Shown here piece by piece: positions 5,779-7,159 of a stretch of DNA of 7,159 nucleotides. The stretch comes from an uncultured Bacilli bacterium (lineage in GTDB: Bacteria > Bacillota_I > Bacilli_A > RF39 > UBA660): positions 1-7,159 of the forward strand of contig CAJUJA010000061.1 in assembly GCA_910586635.1 (NCBI GenBank), read 5' to 3'. Below the pieces are notes generated by a model, which was not told the DNA's origin, did no database searches, and worked only from the letters and a program-made list of their open reading frames with translations. The position numbers and the translations under genes were made by a program. Numbering within the stretch: position 1 is the first letter of the stretch; every line of letters begins with the position of its first letter.

Positions 5779-5788
5779 TAAAAAACGA

Positions 5789-7159
5789 TCAAGTTAAATA
5801 TTTTATTACCAACTTACTTAGTTCTTCTTTATCAATTGGTTTAGCTAAATAATCATCAAATCCGTCTGATAAATATTTCTCTTTCATACCAGCAATCGCA
5901 TTTGCAGTTAATGCTATTACTTTTATATGAAAGCCTTCTATCTCTTTTAATTTTTTTAACGTTTCAACGCCACTCATTTTTGGCATCATATCATCCATTA
6001 AAATCAAATCATAATTTTCTTTCTTCTTGATTTTATCAAGACATTCAAATCCACTTTCAACGCATTCTATTTGTGCTTTATAACTTTCAAGTAGTCTTAC
6101 AGCTACTTTTAGATTGATTTTATTATCATCTACAATCATTATCCTCTTAGAAGATAAATCAATTTGTTTTGGAATCACTTTTTCCTCTTTCTTTGGTGTT
6201 ACTTCTTTTTCTCTACTGATAATTCCTTGATCAATAGAAATCGTAAATTTGGAACCTTTTCCATATACACTTTGAACGACAATCGTTCCATGCATTAACT
6301 CTACTAATTTTTTAGTAATAGCAAGTCCTAAACCGGTTCCTTCTATGGTTGCGTTCTTATCTAAATCTAATCGTTCAAATTTAGAAAATAGTTTTGGAAT
6401 ATTTTCTTGTTTAATTCCAATACCAGAATCTTCTACTGAAATAATTAATCTACAAATATCTCCCTTTATTAAGGATGATACACGAAAATCTATAAATCCC
6501 TCTTTTGTATATTTTACAGAGTTCGTTAAAATATTTAAAATAATTTGTTTTACTCTAGTATAATCTCCATATAAGATAGCTGGAATACTATCATCATAAG
6601 TAATTCTAAAATCTAGTGGTTTATCACCCATTCTAGCTTTTGTTAATATTACTAAATTATCAAATATTTCTCTAAATTCATATTTACTATTAATAATTTC
6701 AATTTTATTTGCTTCTATTTTAGAAATATCTAAGATTCCATTTATAATTTCCAAAAGAGAATCAGAGGCCATTACAATATCTTTAACTTCCTCTTTAGCA
6801 GTATTAGGAAGTTCCTCTTCTAGTAGAGCCTGAGAAAACCCAACGATTGCATTTAGTGGAGTTCTAATCTCGTGAGACATACTAGATAAAAATTCACTCT
6901 TTGCTTGGTTTGCTTTCTCAGCCTGATTTTTAGCAATATCTAATTCATTGATTAATTTCATATCTGGATTTTCTATTGTGAAATACATTAGAAAAGTTAT
7001 AAATGATTCAGTTGATGTCACTAGTAAAATGCTAGGAGTAGTGGCTTGAATAGATAAAATAAGCGGAAACATAACAATATATGCTAATAGGGGTAAACAT
7101 TTTACTTTTCTAATATTCTTTATATTTTTAATTACGGATACTAGACAAATAAATATATA
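5789..7159 (-). CDS. Membrane-bound hybrid histidine kinase (N-terminus beyond the window)
   Basis: This is a sensor kinase with its own receiver. The frame stays open from 7159 to the stop, so the start lies outside the window; 456 residues are visible and are numbered here from the edge. Hydrophobic segments at about 1-10, 21-38 and 42-62 look like the last membrane helices of a multi-pass sensor. A linker helix (about 66-90) leads to the HisKA domain with SMSHEIRTPLNAIVGF (H96 phosphorylated). The ATPase domain has an N-box near N209, G1 DSGIGI at 244-249 and G2 GTGLGL at 274-279. A charged Lys/Glu linker precedes the receiver (about 338-456) with D344-D345, D389 in LILMDDMMP, T418 and K440. 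The ATG at 7072 falls within a membrane segment and is not the real start. It is followed by the Hpt-REC gene, together making a full phosphorelay. The signal sensed is unknown. Confidence 0.95.
   Translation of the reverse strand, partial: YIFICLVSVIKNIKNIRKVKCLPLLAYIVMFPLILSIQATTPSILLVTSTESFITFLMYFTIENPDMKLINELDIAKNQAEKANQAKSEFLSSMSHEIRTPLNAIVGFSQALLEEELPNTAKEEVKDIVMASDSLLEIINGILDISKIEANKIEIINSKYEFREIFDNLVILTKARMGDKPLDFRITYDDSIPAILYGDYTRVKQIILNILTNSVKYTKEGFIDFRVSSLIKGDICRLIISVEDSGIGIKQENIPKLFSKFERLDLDKNATIEGTGLGLAITKKLVELMHGTIVVQSVYGKGSKFTISIDQGIISREKEVTPKKEEKVIPKQIDLSSKRIMIVDDNKINLKVAVRLLESYKAQIECVESGFECLDKIKKKENYDLILMDDMMPKMSGVETLKKLKEIEGFHIKVIALTANAIAGMKEKYLSDGFDDYLAKPIDKEELSKLVIKYLT

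Noticed and set aside
6345..6563. Plus-strand 72-codon frame inside the kinase gene
   Set aside because: It is antisense to the conserved ATPase domain of the histidine kinase.
7070..7072. ATG as start of the histidine kinase
   Set aside because: The frame remains open to the window edge, the upstream residues continue membrane-like sequence, and the ATG falls inside a hydrophobic helix. The gene is cut by the window.

Overview
The window is AT-rich DNA (roughly 30% G+C by eye) from a low-G+C Gram-positive bacterium. Three things support this: the rplU-prp-rpmA-obg gene order; an L27 that carries the cleavable N-terminal leader found in Firmicutes and relatives, next to its protease Prp; and strong AGGAGG-type ribosome binding sites. 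UGA is used as a normal stop, so this is not a UGA-recoding Mycoplasma. A poorly characterised host-associated Bacilli or Clostridia lineage would fit, but the species cannot be named from this piece.

Layout. Only the first gene (186-527) is on the plus strand; it is a small DUF192-like protein. It converges on obg, and the two genes share one bidirectional terminator (516-544) that contains both stop codons. The rest is on the minus strand and is read here from right to left. At the right edge is a membrane-bound hybrid histidine kinase (5789-7159, N-terminus cut off). It is followed by an Hpt-REC protein (4903-5742), a terminator-like hairpin, and an unrecognised 251-residue protein (4008-4763). 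Next comes a perfect-consensus promoter and a structured leader in front of rplU (3536-3838), prp (3225-3533) and rpmA (2920-3210). A weak hairpin follows, then two small related proteins of unknown function (2362-2871 and 1828-2334), and finally obg (543-1823).

How the genes work together. The kinase has transmitter and receiver domains, and its neighbour has an Hpt and a second receiver. Together they contain all four sites of a His-Asp-His-Asp phosphorelay, but neither has a DNA-binding output. The ribosomal block makes L21, the protease that matures L27, and L27, with tight spacing and probable translational coupling. Obg, a GTPase of 50S assembly and stress response, closes the transcription unit.

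The most notable points are the pair of divergent paralogues in the rpmA-obg interval (where Bacillus has spo0B), the L21 leader with a visible pseudoknot-type pairing, and the orphan gene beside the phosphorelay. No mobile element, CRISPR array, tRNA or rRNA was seen, and no gene-free stretch exceeds 300 bases. The longest gaps are 1-185, 3839-4007 and 4764-4902; the candidate sites in them are listed. I did not see a clear-cut new multi-gene system.
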